Shown here one piece after another: positions 23,702 through 36,400 of a DNA stretch of 64,000 nucleotides (its first letter is position 1; each line of letters begins with the position of its first letter). The DNA is from Dama dama (lineage: Eukaryota; Chordata; Mammalia; Artiodactyla; Cervidae). The translations under genes and the position numbers were made by a program. The notes beneath the pieces are model-generated. The model saw only the letters and a program-made list of their open reading frames with translations. It was not told the DNA's origin and made no database searches. The DNA lies in assembly GCF_033118175.1 (NCBI RefSeq), contig NW_026870963.1, positions 1,550,001 to 1,614,000 on the forward strand, given 5' to 3'.

Positions 23702-26700
23702 GACCGTGAAAAGGTGTGAAAAATATGAAGAGCTTCAAAAGGTGTCAAAATATGAGGAGCATGAAACTGTCTGAAATATAGGAGGAGGATGAAAAGGTGT
23801 TAAAAAACATGAAGAGCTTCAAAAGTTGTGAAACATATGAGAAGCGGGAAACGATCAGAAAAATAGGAGGAGCATGAAGCCGTGTTGAAAAACATGAAGA
23901 GCCTGAAAACGTGTGAAAATTCTGAAGAGCTTCAAAAGGTGTGAAATATATGAAGAGCTTCAAAAGGTGTCAAAAATGAGATGAGCATGAAATGGTCTGA
24001 AAGATAGGAGGGGCATGAAGCGGTGTCAAAAAACATGAAGAGCCTGAAAAGGTGTGAGAAATATGAAGATCTTCAAAATGTGTCAAAAATATGAGGAGCA
24101 TGAAAGGGTCTGAAAAATAGGAGGAGCAAGAAGTGATGTTTAAAAACATGAAAAGCCTGAAAAGGTGTGAAAAATATGAAGAGCATCAAAAGATGTGAAA
24201 AATATGAGGAGCATGAACCGGTCTGAAAAATAGGAGGAGCATGAAGCGGTTTTGAAAAGCATGAAGAGTCTGAAAAAGTGTGGAAAATATGAAGAGCTTC
24301 ATAAGGTGTCAAAAATATTAGGAGCATGAAACTGTCTGAAAAATAGGAGGAGCATGAAGTGGTGTTGAAAAACGTGAAGAGCCTAAAAAGGTGTGAAAAA
24401 TATGAAGAGCTTCAAAAGGTGTCAAAAATATGAGGAGCATGATACGGTCTGAAAAATATGAGGAGCATTAAGCGGTGTTGAAAAACATGAAGTGCCTGAA
24501 AAGCTGTGAAATTAAGACAAGCTTCAAAAGGTGTGAAAAATATGAGGAGCATGAAACGGTCTGAAAAATACGAGGAGCATGAAGTGGTTTTAAAAAACAT
24601 GAAGAGCTTCAAAATGTGTGAAACATATGAAGAGCTTCAAAAGGTGTCAAAAATATGAGTAGCAAGAAACAGTCAGAAAAATAAGAGGAGCATGAAGGGG
24701 TGTTGAAAAACATGAAGAGCCAGAAAAGGTGTGAGAATTATGTAGAGCTTCAAAAGGTGTCAAAAATATGAGGAGCATGAAATGGTATGAAAACTAGGAG
24801 GAGCATGAAGCTGTGTAGGAAAACATGAAGAGCCTGAAAAGGCGTGAAAAATATGAAGAGCTTCAAAAATTGTGAAAAATATGAGGAGCATGAAACGGTC
24901 TGAAAAATAGGAGGAGGATAAAGCGGTGTTAAAAAACATGAAGAGCCTGAAATGGTGTGAAATATATGAAGAGCTTCAAAAGGTGTCAAAAATCTCATGA
25001 GCATGAAACGGTCTGAAATATCGGAGGAGCAAGAAACGGAGTTCAAAAACATGAAGAGCCTGAAAAGGTGTGAAAAATATGAAGAGCTTCAAAAGGTGTC
25101 GCATATATGAGGAGCATGAAACGGTCTGAAAAATAGGAGGAGCATGAAGTGGTATTCAAAAACATGAAGAGCCAGAAAAGGTGTGAAAAATACGAAGAGT
25201 TTCAAAAGGTGTCAAAAATATAAGGAGCATGAAACGGTCTGAAAAATAGGAGGAGCATGAAGCGGTATTCAAAAACATGAAGAGCCTGAAAAGCTGAGAA
25301 AATATGTCAAGCTTCAAAAGGTGTGAAAAATATGAGGAGCAGGAAACGGTCTGAAAAATAGTAGGAGCATGAAGCGGTGATAAAGAACATGAAGAGCCTG
25401 AAAAGGTGTGAAATATATGAAGAGCTTCAAAAGGTTTCAAAAATATGAGGCGCATGAAACTGTCTGAAAAATAGGAGGAGCATGAAACGGTGTTAAAAAA
25501 CATGAAGAGCTTCAAAAGGTGTGAAACCTATAAAGAGCTTCAAAAGGTGTCAAATATATGAGGAGCAGGAAACGGTCTGAAAAATAGGAGGAGCATGAAG
25601 TGGTGTAGAAAAACATGAAGACCCTGAAAAGGTGTGAAAAATATGAAGAGCTTCAAAAGGTGTCAAAATATGAGGAGCATGAAACTGTCTGAAATATAGG
25701 AGGAACGTGAAAAGGTGTTAAAAAACATGAAGAGCTTCAAAAGGTGTGAAACATATGAGGAGCGGGATACGTTCAGAAAAATACGAGGAGCATGAAACGG
25801 TGTTAAAAAATATGAAGAGCTTCAAAAGGTGTGAAACATATGAAGAGCTTCAAAAGGTGTCAAAAATATGAGGAGCATGAAACGGTATGAAAAATAGGAG
25901 GAGCATGAAGTGGTGTTGAAAAACCAGAAGAGCCTGAAAAGGTGTGAAATATATGAAGAGCTTCAAAAGGTTTCAAAAATATGAGGAGCATGAAACGGTC
26001 TGAAAAATAGGACGAGCATGAAGTTGTGTTGATAAACATGAAGAACCTGAAAAGGTGTGAAAAATATGAAGAGGTTCAAAAGGTGTCAAAAATATGAGGA
26101 GATTGAAACGGTCTGAAAAATAGGAGGAGCATGAAGCGGTGTAGAAAAACATGAAGAGCCTGAAAATGTGTGAAAAATATGAAGAGCTTCAAAAGGTGTC
26201 AAAAATATGAGGAGAATGAAACGGTCTGAAATATCGGAGGAGCAAGAAACGGAGTTCAAAAACATGAAGAGCCTGAAAAGGTGTGAAAAATATGAAGAGC
26301 TTCAAAATGTGCCATATATATGAGGAGCATGAAACGGTCTGAAAAATAGGAGGAGCGTGAAGCGGTATTCAAAAACATGAAGAGCCTGAAAAGCTGTGAA
26401 ATTATGTCAAGCTTCAAAAGGTGTGAAAAATATGAGGAGCAGGAAACGGTCTGAAAAATAGTAGGAGCATGAAACGGTGTTAAAGAACATGAAGAGCCTG
26501 AAAAGGTGTGAAATATATGAAGAGCTTCACAATGTGTGAAAAATATGAAGAGCTTCAAAAAGTGTCAAAAATATGAGGAGCAGGAAACGGTCTGAAAAAT
26601 AGGAGGAGCTTGAAGTGGTGTAGAAAAACATGAAGACCCTGAAAAGTTGTGAAAAATATGAAGAGCTTCAAATGGTGTGAAATACATGAGGAGCTTGAAA

Positions 26701-28175
26701 CGGTCTGAAAAATAGGAGGAGCATGAAATCTTGTTGAAAAACATGAAGAGCCTGAAAACGTGTGAAAATTGTGAAGAGCTTCAAAAGGTGTGAAATATAT
26801 GAAGAGCTTCGAAAGGTATCAAAAATGAGATGAGCATGAAATGGTTTGAAAGATAGGAGGGGCATGAAGCGGTGTTGAAAAACATGAGGAGCCTGAAAAG
26901 GTGTGAGAAATATGAAGATCTTCAAAATGTGTCAAAAATATGAGGAGCATGAAATGGTCTGAAAAATAGGAGGAGCAAGAAGTGATGTTTAAAAACATGA
27001 AGAGCCTGAAAAGGTGTGAAAAATATGAAGAGCATCAAAAGAAGTGAAAAATATGAGGAGCATGAACCGGTCTGAAAAATAGGAGGAGCATGAAGCGGTT
27101 TTGAAAAGCATGAAGAGTCTGAAAAGGTGTGGAAAATATTAAGAGCTTCATAAGGTGTCAAAAATATTAGGAGCATGAAACTGTCTGAAAAATAGGAAGA
27201 GCATGAAGTGGTGTTGAAAAACGTGAAGAGCCTAAAAATGTGTGAAAAATATGAAGAGCTTCAAAATGTGAAAAATATGAGGAGCATGAAACGGTCTGAA
27301 AAATAGGAGGAGCATGAAACGGTGTTCGAAAACATGAAGAGCATGAAAATTTGTGAAAAATATGAAGACCTTCAAAACGTGTCAAAAATGAGATGAGCAT
27401 GAAACGGTCTGAAAAAAAGGAGGTGCATGAAGCGGTGTTGAAAAACATGAAGAGCCTGAGAACGTGTGAACAATATGAAGAGCTTCTAAAGGTGTGAAAA
27501 ATATGAAGAGCTTCAAAAGGTGTCAAAAATGAGATGAGCATGAAACGGCCTGAAAAATAGGAGGAGCATGAAGTGGTGTTGAAAAATATCATGAGCCTGA
27601 AAAAGTGGGAAATATATGAAGAGCTTCAAAAGGTGTCAAAAATATGAGGAGCATGAAACGGTCTGAAAAATAGGAGGAGCATGAAGCGGTATTCAAAAAC
27701 ATGAAGAGCCTGAAAAGCTGTGCAATTATGTCAAGCTTCAAAAGGTGTGAAAAATATGAGGAGCATGAAACTGTCTGAAAAATAGGAGGAGCATGAAGTG
27801 GTGTTGAAAAACATGAAGAGCCTGAAAATGTGTGAAAAATATGAAGAGCTTCAAAAGGTGTCAAAAACATGAAGAGAATGAAACGGTCTGAAATATTGGA
27901 GGAGCAAGAAACGGAGTTCAAAAACATGAAGAGCCAGAAAAGGTGTGAAAAATATGAAGAGCTTCAAAGGTTGTCAAAAATATGAGGAGCATGAATGGTC
28001 TGAAAAATAGGAGGAGCATGAAGCGGTGTTCAAAAACATGAAGAGCCTGAAAAGGTGTGAAAAATATGAAGAGCTTCAAAAGGTGTCATATATATGAGGA
28101 GCATGCAACGGTCTGAAAAATAGGAGGAGCATGAAGCGGTATTCAAAAACATGAAGAGCCAGAAAAGGTGTGAAA
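23702..28175 (+). repeat. HindIII-marked subfamily, central part
   Basis: It continues the same subfamily, with gtcaagcttc at about 25306, 26406 and 27730 and a decayed gacaagcttc near 24508. Bases 23888-24400 match 26737-27249 at offset 2849 (shared gaaagataggaggggc and ttttgaaaagcatg). Bases 21912-22271 match 25156-25515 at offset 3244, and 23233-23388 match 26251-26406 at offset 3018. The area therefore behaves as roughly 3.0-3.2-kb higher-order units that differ by internal gains and losses. Confidence 0.83.
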
Positions 28176-29931
28176 AATATGAAGAGCTTCAAAAGGTGTC
28201 AAAAATATTAGGAGCATGAAACGGTCTGAAAAATAGGAGGAGCATGACGCGGTATTCAAAAATATGAAGAACCTGAAAAGCTGTGAAATTATGTCAAGCT
28301 TCAAAAGATGTGAAAAATATGAGGAGCAGGAAACGGTTTGAAAAATAGTAGGAGCATGAAGCGGTGATAAAGAACATGAAGAGCCTGAAAAGGTGTGAAG
28401 TATATGAAAAGCTTCAAAAGGTGTCAACAATATGAGGGGCATGAAACGGTCTGAAAAATAGGAGGAGCATGAAATGGTGTTAAAAAACATGAAGAGCTTC
28501 AAAAGGTGTGAAACATATAAAGAGCTTTAAATGGTGTCAAAGATATGAGGAGCAGGAAACTGTCTGAAAAATAGGAGGAGCATGAAGTGGTGTAGAAAAA
28601 AATGAAGACCCTGAAAAGGTGTGAAAAATATGAAGAGCTTCAAAAGGTGTCAAAATATGAGGAGCATGAAACTGTCTGAAATATAGGAGGAGCATGAAAA
28701 GGTGTTAAAAAACATGAAGAGCTTCAAAAGGTGTGAAACATATGAGGAGCGGGAATCGATCAGAAAAATAGGGGGAGCATGAAACGGTGTTAAAAAACAT
28801 GAAGAGCTTCAAAAGTTGTGAAACATATGAAGAGCTTCAAAAGGTGTCAAAAATATGAGGAGAATGAAACGGTATGAAAAATAGGAGGAGCATGAGGCGA
28901 TGTTGAAAAAAAGAAGAGCCTGAAAAGGTGTGAAAAATATGAAGAGCTTCAAAAGCTGGCAAAAATATGAGGAGCATGAAACGGTCTGAAAAAGAGGAGG
29001 AGCATGAAATGGTGTTGAAAAACATGAAGAGCCTGAAAAGGTGTGAAAAATATGAAGAGCTTCAAAAGGTGTCAAAAATATGAGGAGCATGAAACGGTCT
29101 GAAAAATAGGAGTAGCATGAAACGGTGTTGAAATACATGAAGAGCCTGAACAGGTGTGAAATATATGAAGAGCTTCAAAAGGTTTCAAAAATATGAGGAG
29201 CATGTAACGGTCTGAAAATTACGAGGAGCATGAAGTTGTGTTGAAAAACATGAAGAACCTGAAAAGGTGTGAAAAATAGGAAGAGCCTCAAAAGGTGTCA
29301 AAAATATGAGGAGCATGAAACGGTCTGAAAAATAGGAGGAGCCTGAAGCGGTGTAGAAAAACATGAAGAGCCTGAAAATGTGTGAAAAATATGAAGAGCT
29401 TCAAAAGGTGTCAAAAATATGAGGAGAATGAAACGATCTGAAATATCGGAGGAGCAAGAAAAGGAGTTCAAAAACATGAAGAGCCTGAAAAGGTGTGAAA
29501 AATATAAAGAGCCTCAAAATGTGTCATATATATGAGGAGCATGAAACGGTCTGAAAAATAGGAGGAGCATGAAGCGGTATTCAAAAACATGAAGAGCCTG
29601 AAAAGCTGTGAAATTATGTCAAGCTTCAAAAGGTGTGAAAAATATGAGGAGCAGGAAACGGTCTGAAAAATAGTAGGAGCATGAAGCGGTGTTAAAGAAC
29701 ATGAAGAGCCTGAAAAGGTGTGAAATATATGAAGAGCTTCAAAAGGTGTCAAAAATATGAGGGGCATGAAACGGTCTGAAAAATAGGAGGAGCATGAAAC
29801 GGTGTTAAAAAACATGAAGAGCTACAAAAGGTGTGAAACATATAAAGAGCTTCAAAAGGTGTCAAAAATATGAGGAGCAGGAAACGGTCTGAAAAATAGG
29901 AGGAGCATGAAGTGGTGTAGAAAAACATGAA
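28176..29931 (+). repeat. HindIII-marked subfamily, 1.76-kb block, right copy
   Basis: This is the partner of 21945-23701. It keeps the gtcaagcttc sites (about 28293 and 29618), the gcgggaatcgatcag variant and the gttgaagaggaggagc-type indels. Only a few differences were noticed: one A deleted near 28908, gcctgaag for gcatgaag near 29341, and aaataaag for aaatgaag near 29506. At about 29931 it passes into a different, more uniform 113-bp series. Confidence 0.88.
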
Positions 29932-30423
29932 GAGCCTGAAAAGGTGTGAAAATTATGAAGAGTTTCAAAAGGTGTGAAATATATGAGGTGCAAGAAACGG
30001 TCTGAAAAATATTAGGAGAATGAAGCGGTGTTGAAAAACAAGAAGAGCCTGAAAAGGTGTGAAAAATATCAAGAGTTTCAAAAGGTGTGAAATATATGAG
30101 GTGCAAGAAACGGTCTGAAAAATATTAGGAGCATGAAGCGGTGTTGAAAAACATGAAGAGCCTGAAAAGGTGTGAAAAATATCAAGAGCTTCAAAAGGTG
30201 TCAAAAATATGAGGAGCATCAAACGGTCTGAAAAATAGGAGGAGCATGAAGCGGTGTTCAAAAACATGAAGAGCCTGAAAAGGTGTGAAAAATATGAAGA
30301 GTTTCAAAAGGTGTGAAATATATGAGGTGCATGAAACGGTCTGAAAAATATTAGGAGCATGAAGCGGTGTTGAAAAACATGAAGAGCCTGAAAAGGTGTG
30401 AAAAATATGAAGAGCTTCAAAAG
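29932..30423 (+). repeat. Locally homogenised 113-bp monomers
   Basis: Several successive monomers share gaagagtttcaaaagg, gaggtgcaagaaacgg and gaaaaatattaggag variants with 113-bp spacing (gaaaaatatt at about 30004, 30117 and 30343). The same series recurs at about 32345-32840 (offset 2412-2414), 38960-39230 and 40440-40860. A two-base loss (aaggtgaaaaatatg) near 32583 is inherited by the copies near 39203 and 40631, which orders the copies. Confidence 0.85.
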
Positions 30424-33400
30424 GTGTCAAACATATGGGGAGCATGAAACGGTCTGCAAAAAAGGAGGAGCAGGAAGTGGTGTTGAAAAACTTGAACAGC
30501 CAGAAAATGTGTGAAAAATATGAAAAGCTTCAAAAGGTGCTAAAAATATGCGGAGCATGAAACGGTCTGAAAAATAGGAGGAGCATGAAGCGGTGTTCAA
30601 AAACATGAAGAGCCTGAAAAGTTGTGAAAAATATGATGAGCTTAAAAATGTGTCAAAATATGAGGAGCATGAAACGGTCTGAAAAATTGGAGGAGCATGA
30701 AGCGGTGTTCAAATACATGAAGAGCCTGAAAAGGTGTGAAAAATATGAAGAGTTACTAAAGGTGTCAAAATGAGATGAGCATGAAACGGTCTGAAAAATA
30801 GGAGGAGAATGAAGAGGTGTTGAAAATCATCAAGAGCCTGAAAAGGTGTGAAAAATATGAAGAGCTGCAAAAGGTGTCAAAAAGAAATGAGCATGAAAAG
30901 GTCTGAAAAATAGGAGGAGGATGAAGTGGTGTTGAAAAAAATGAAAACCCTGAAAAGGTGTGAAATATATGAAGAGCTTCTAAAGGTGTGAAATACATTA
31001 GGAGCATGAAACGATCTGAAAAATAGCAGGAGCATGAAGCGGTGTGGAAAATCACGAAGTGTCTGAAAAGTGTGATAATATGAAGAGCTTCAAAAATACG
31101 AAAAATATGAAGAGCTTCAAAAGGTCTGAAAAATATGAAGAGCTTCAAAAGGTGTCAAAAATGAGATGAGCATGAAACTGTCTGAAAAATAGGAGGAGCA
31201 TGAAGCGGTGTTGAAAATCATGAAGAGCCTGAAAAGGTGTGAAAAATATGAAAAGCTTCAAAAGATGTGAAAAATATGAAGAGCTTCAAAAGGTGTCAAA
31301 AATATGAGGAGCATGAAACGGTCTGAAAAATAGGAGGAGCATGAAGCGGTGTTCAAAAACATGAAGAGCCTGAAAAGGTGTGAAATATATGAAGAGCTTG
31401 AAAAGGTTTCAAAAATATGAGGAGAATGAAATGGTCTGAAAAATAGGAAGAGCATGAAGTGGTGTAAAAAACATGAAGAGCCTGAAAAGGTGTGAAAAAT
31501 ATGAAGAGTTTCTAAAGGTGTCAAAATGAGATGAGCATGAAACGGTCTGAAAAATAGGAGGAGAATGAAGAGGTGTTGAAATTCATCAAGAGCCTGAAAA
31601 TGTGTGAAAAATATGAAGAGCTTCAAAAGGTGTCAAAAAGAAATGAGCATGAAAAGGTCTGAAAAATAGGAGGAGGATGAAGTGGTGTTGAAAAAAATGA
31701 AAACCCTGAAAAGGTGTGAAATATATGAAGAGCTTCTAAAGGTGTGAAATACATTAGGAGCATGAAACGATCTGAAAAATAGCAGGAGCATGAAGCGGTG
31801 TTGAAAATCACGAAGTGTCTGAAAAGTGTGATAATATGAAGAGCTTCAAAAATATGAAAAATATGAAGAGCTTCAAAAGGTCTGAAAAATATGAAGAGCT
31901 TCAAAAGGTGTCAAAAATGAGATGAGCATGAAACTGTCTGAAAAATAGGAGGAGCATGAAGCGGTGTTGAAAATCATGAAGAGCCTGAAAAGGTGTGAAA
32001 ATATGAAAAGCTTCAAAAGATGTGAAAAATATGAAGAGCTTCAAAAGGTGTCAAAAATATGAGGAGCATGAAACGGTCTGAAAAATAGGAGGAGCATGAA
32101 GTGGTGTTGAAAAACATGAAGAGGCTGAAAATTTGTGAAAAATATGAAGAGCTTCAAAAGATGTCAAAAATATGAGGAGCATGAAACCGACTGAAAAATA
32201 GGAGGATTATGAAACGGTGTTCAAAAACATGAAGAGCCTGAATAGGTGTGAAAAATATGAAAAGCCTCAAAATTGTCAAAAATATGAGGAGCATGAAACG
32301 GTCTGAAAAAGAGGAGGAGCATGAAGCAGTGTTGAAAAACATGAAGAGCCTGAAAAGGTGTGAAAAATATGAAGAGTTTCAAAAGGTGTGAAATATATGA
32401 GGTGCAAGAAACGGTCTGAAAAATATTAGGAGAATGAAGCGGTGTTGAAAAACAAGAAGAGCCTGAAAAGGTGTGAAAAATATGAAGAGTTTCAAAAGGT
32501 GTGAAATATATGAGGTGCAAGAAACGGTCTGAAAAATATTAGGAGCATGAAGCGGTGTTGAAAAACATGAAGAGCCTGAAAAGGTGAAAAATATGAAGAG
32601 CTTCAAAAGGTGTCAAAAATATGAGGAACATCAAACGGTCTGAAAAATAGGAGGAGCATGAAGCGGTGTTCAAAAACATGAAGAGCCTGAAAAGGTGTGA
32701 AAAATATGAAGAGTTTCAAAAGGTGTGAAATATATGAGGTGCATGAAACGGTCTGAAAAATATTAGGAGCATGAAGCGGTGTTGAAAAACATGAAGAGCC
32801 TGAAAAGGTGTGAAAAATATGAAGAGCTTCAAAAGGTGTCAAACATATGGGGAGCATGAAACGGTCTGCAAAAAAGGAGGAGCAGGAAGTGGTGTTGAAA
32901 AACTTGAACAGCCAGAAAATGTGTGAAAAATATGAAAAGCTTCAAAAGGTGGTAAAAATATGCGGAGCATGAAACGGTCTGAAAAATAGGAGGAGCATGA
33001 AGCGGTGTTCAAAAACATGAAGAGCCTGAAAAGGTGTGAAAAATATGATGAGCTTAAAAATGTGTCAAAATATGAGGAGAATGAAACGGTCTGAAAAATA
33101 GGAGGAGCATGAAGCGGTGTTCAAAAACATGAAGAGCCTGAAAAGGTGTGAAATATATGAAGAGCTTGAAAAGGTTTCAAAAATATGAGGAGAATGAAAT
33201 GGTCTGAAAAATAGGAAGAGCATGAAGTGGTGTTAAAAAACATGAAGAGCCTGAAAAGGTGTGAAAAATATGAAGAGTTTCTAAAGGTGTCAAAATGAGA
33301 TGAGCATGAAACGGTCTGAAAAATAGGAGGAGAATGAAGAGGTGTTGAAAATCATCAAGAGCCTGAAAAGGTGTGAAAAATATGAAGAGCTTCAAAAGGT

Positions 33401-36400
33401 GTGAAAAATATGAGGAGCTTCAAAAGGTGTCAAAAATATGAGGAGCCTGAAACGTTCTGAAAAATAGGAGGGGCATGATATCGTGTTCAAAAACATGAAG
33501 AGCCTGAAAAGGTGTGAAAAACATGAAGATCTTCAAAAGGGGTCAAAAATATGAGGAGCATGAAACGGTCTGAAAAATAGGAGGAGCAAGAAACGGTGTT
33601 CAAAAACATGAAGAGCCTGAAAAGGTGTGAAAAATATGAAGAGCTTGAAAAGGTGTGAAATACATGAGGAGATTGAAGCGGTCTGAAAAATAGGAGGAGC
33701 ATGAAACGGTGTTGAAAAACATGAAGAGCCTGAAAAGGTGTGAAAAATAGGAAGAGCTTCACAAGGTGTCAAATATATGAGGAGCATGAAACGGTCTGAA
33801 AAATAGGAGGAGCATGAAGCAGTCGTCAAAAACATGAGGAACCTGAAAAGTTTTGTAAAATATGAAGAGCTTCAAAAGGTGTGAAAAATATGAGGAACAT
33901 GAAATGGTCTGAAAAATAGGAGCAGCATGAAACAGTGTTGAAAGACATGAAGAGCTTCAAAAGTGTCAAAAATATGAGGAGCATGAAACGGTCTGAAAAA
34001 TAAGAGGATCATGAAACGGTCTGAAAAATAGGAGCAGCATGAAACGGTGTTGAAAGACATGAAGAGCTTCAAAAGGTGTCAAAAATATGAGGAGAATGAA
34101 ACGGTTTGAAAAATAGGAGAAGCAGGAAACGGTCTGAAAAATAGAGGCAGCATGGAATGGTGTGGAAAAAATGAAGAGCTTCAAAAGTTGTGAAAAAATG
34201 AGGAGGTTCAAAAGGTGTCAAAAATATGAGGAGCATGAAACGGTCTGAAAAATAGGAGGGGCTTGAAACGGTGTTCCAAAACATGAAGAGCCTGAAAAGA
34301 TGTGAAAAATATGAACAGCTTCAAAAGCTGTGAAAAATATGAGGAGCATGAAACAGTTTGAAAAATAGGAGAAGCATGAAACAGTGTTGAAAACATGAAG
34401 AGCATGACAAGTGTGAAAAATATAAAGAGCATTAAAAGGTGTCAAAAATATGAGGAGCATGAAACGGTCTGAAAAAAAGGAGGAGCATGAAGCGGTGTTG
34501 AAAACATGAAAAGCCTGAAAATGTGTGAAAAATATGAAGAGCTTTCAACGGTGTGAAAAATATGAACGGCTTCTAAATGTGTCAATAAGGACAGGAGCAT
34601 GAAACGGTGTGAAAAATAGGAGGAGCATGAAGCGGTGTGCCAAAACATGAAGAGACTGAAAAGGTGTGAAAAATATGAAGAGCTTCAAAAGGTGTTAAAA
34701 ATATGAGGAGCATGAAACGGTCTGAAAAAAAGGAGGAGCATGAAACGGTGTTGGAAACATGAAGAACCTGAAAAGGTGTGAAAAATATGAAGAGCGTCAA
34801 AAGATGTCAAAAATATGAGGAGCATGAAGCGGTCCGAAAAATAGGATGAGCATGAAGCGGTGTTGAAAACATTAAGACCCTGAAAAGGTGGGAAATATAT
34901 AAAGAGCTTGAAAAGGTGTCAAAAATATGAGGAGCATGAAACGGTGTGAAAAATAGGAGAAGCATGAAGTGATGTTGAGAAACCTGAAGAGACTGAAAAG
35001 GTGTGAAAAATATGAAGAGCTACAAAAGATGTGAAATATATGAGGAGCATGAAATGATCTGAAAAATAGGAGGAGCATGAAACGGTGTTGAAAAACATGA
35101 AGAGCCTGAAAAGGTGTGAAAATTATGAAGACCTTCAAAATGTGTCAAAAAAAAAGGAGGAGCATGAATTGGTGTTCAAAAACATGAAGAGCCTGAAAAG
35201 GTGTGAAAAATATGAACAGCTTCAAAAGGTGTCAAAAATATGAGGAGCATGAAACGGTCTGAAAAATAGGAGGAACATGAAGCACGGTTGAAAAACATGA
35301 ATAGCCTGAAAAGGTGTGAAAAATATGAACAGCTTCAAAAGGTGTCAAAAATATGAGGAGCATGAAACAGTCTGAAAAATAGGAGGAGCATGAAGCGATG
35401 TTGAAAAACATGAAGAGCCTGAAAAGGTGTGAAAAATATGAAGAGCTTCCAAAGGTGTGAAAAATATGAATAGCTTCGAAATGTGTCAATAATGAGAGCA
35501 GCATGAAACAGTGTGAAAAATAGGAGGAGCATGAAGCGGTGTGCAAAAAGATGAAGAGCCTGAAAATGTGTGAAATATATGAAGAGCTTCAAAAGGTGTC
35601 AAAAATATGCGGAGAAAGAAACGGTCTGAAAAATAGGAGGAGCATGAAGTGGTGTTGACAAACATGAAGGGCTGAAAAGCTGTGAAAAATATGAAGAGCT
35701 TTAAAAGGTTTCAAATATATGAGGAGCATGAAATTTTCTGAAAAATAGGAGGAGCATGAAACGTTGTTCAAAACATGAAGAGCCTGAAAAGGTGTGAAAA
35801 ATATAAACAGCTTCAAAACATGTCAAACATTGAGGAGCATGAAACGATCTGAAAAATAGGAAGAGCATGATGCAGTGTTGAAAAACATGAAGAGGCTGAA
35901 AACGTGTGAAAAATATGAAGTGCTCCAAAGATGTCAAAAATATGAGGAGCATGAAGCGGTCCGAAAAATAGGATGAGCATGAAGCGGTGTTGAAAACATT
36001 AAGAGCCTGAAAAGGTGTGAAATATATGAAGAGCTTGAAACGGTGTCAAAAATATGAGGAGCATGAAACGGTGTGAAAAATAGAAGAAGCATGAAGTGAT
36101 GTTGAGAATCATGAAGAGCCTGAAAAGGTGTGAAAAAAATGAAGAGCTACAAAAGGTGTCAAATACATGAGGAGAATGAAACGATCTGAAAAATAGGAGG
36201 AGCATGAAGTGGTGTTGAAAAATATGAAGAGCCTGAAAAGGTGTGAAAATTATGAAGAGCTTCAAAATGTGTCAAAAAAAGGAGGATAATGATACAGTGT
36301 TCAAATACATTCAGAGTGTGAATAGGTGTGAAAAATATGAAGAGCTTTAAAATGTGTCAAAAAAAAAAAAAAAGGAGGAGCATGAAGCGGTGTTTAAAAA

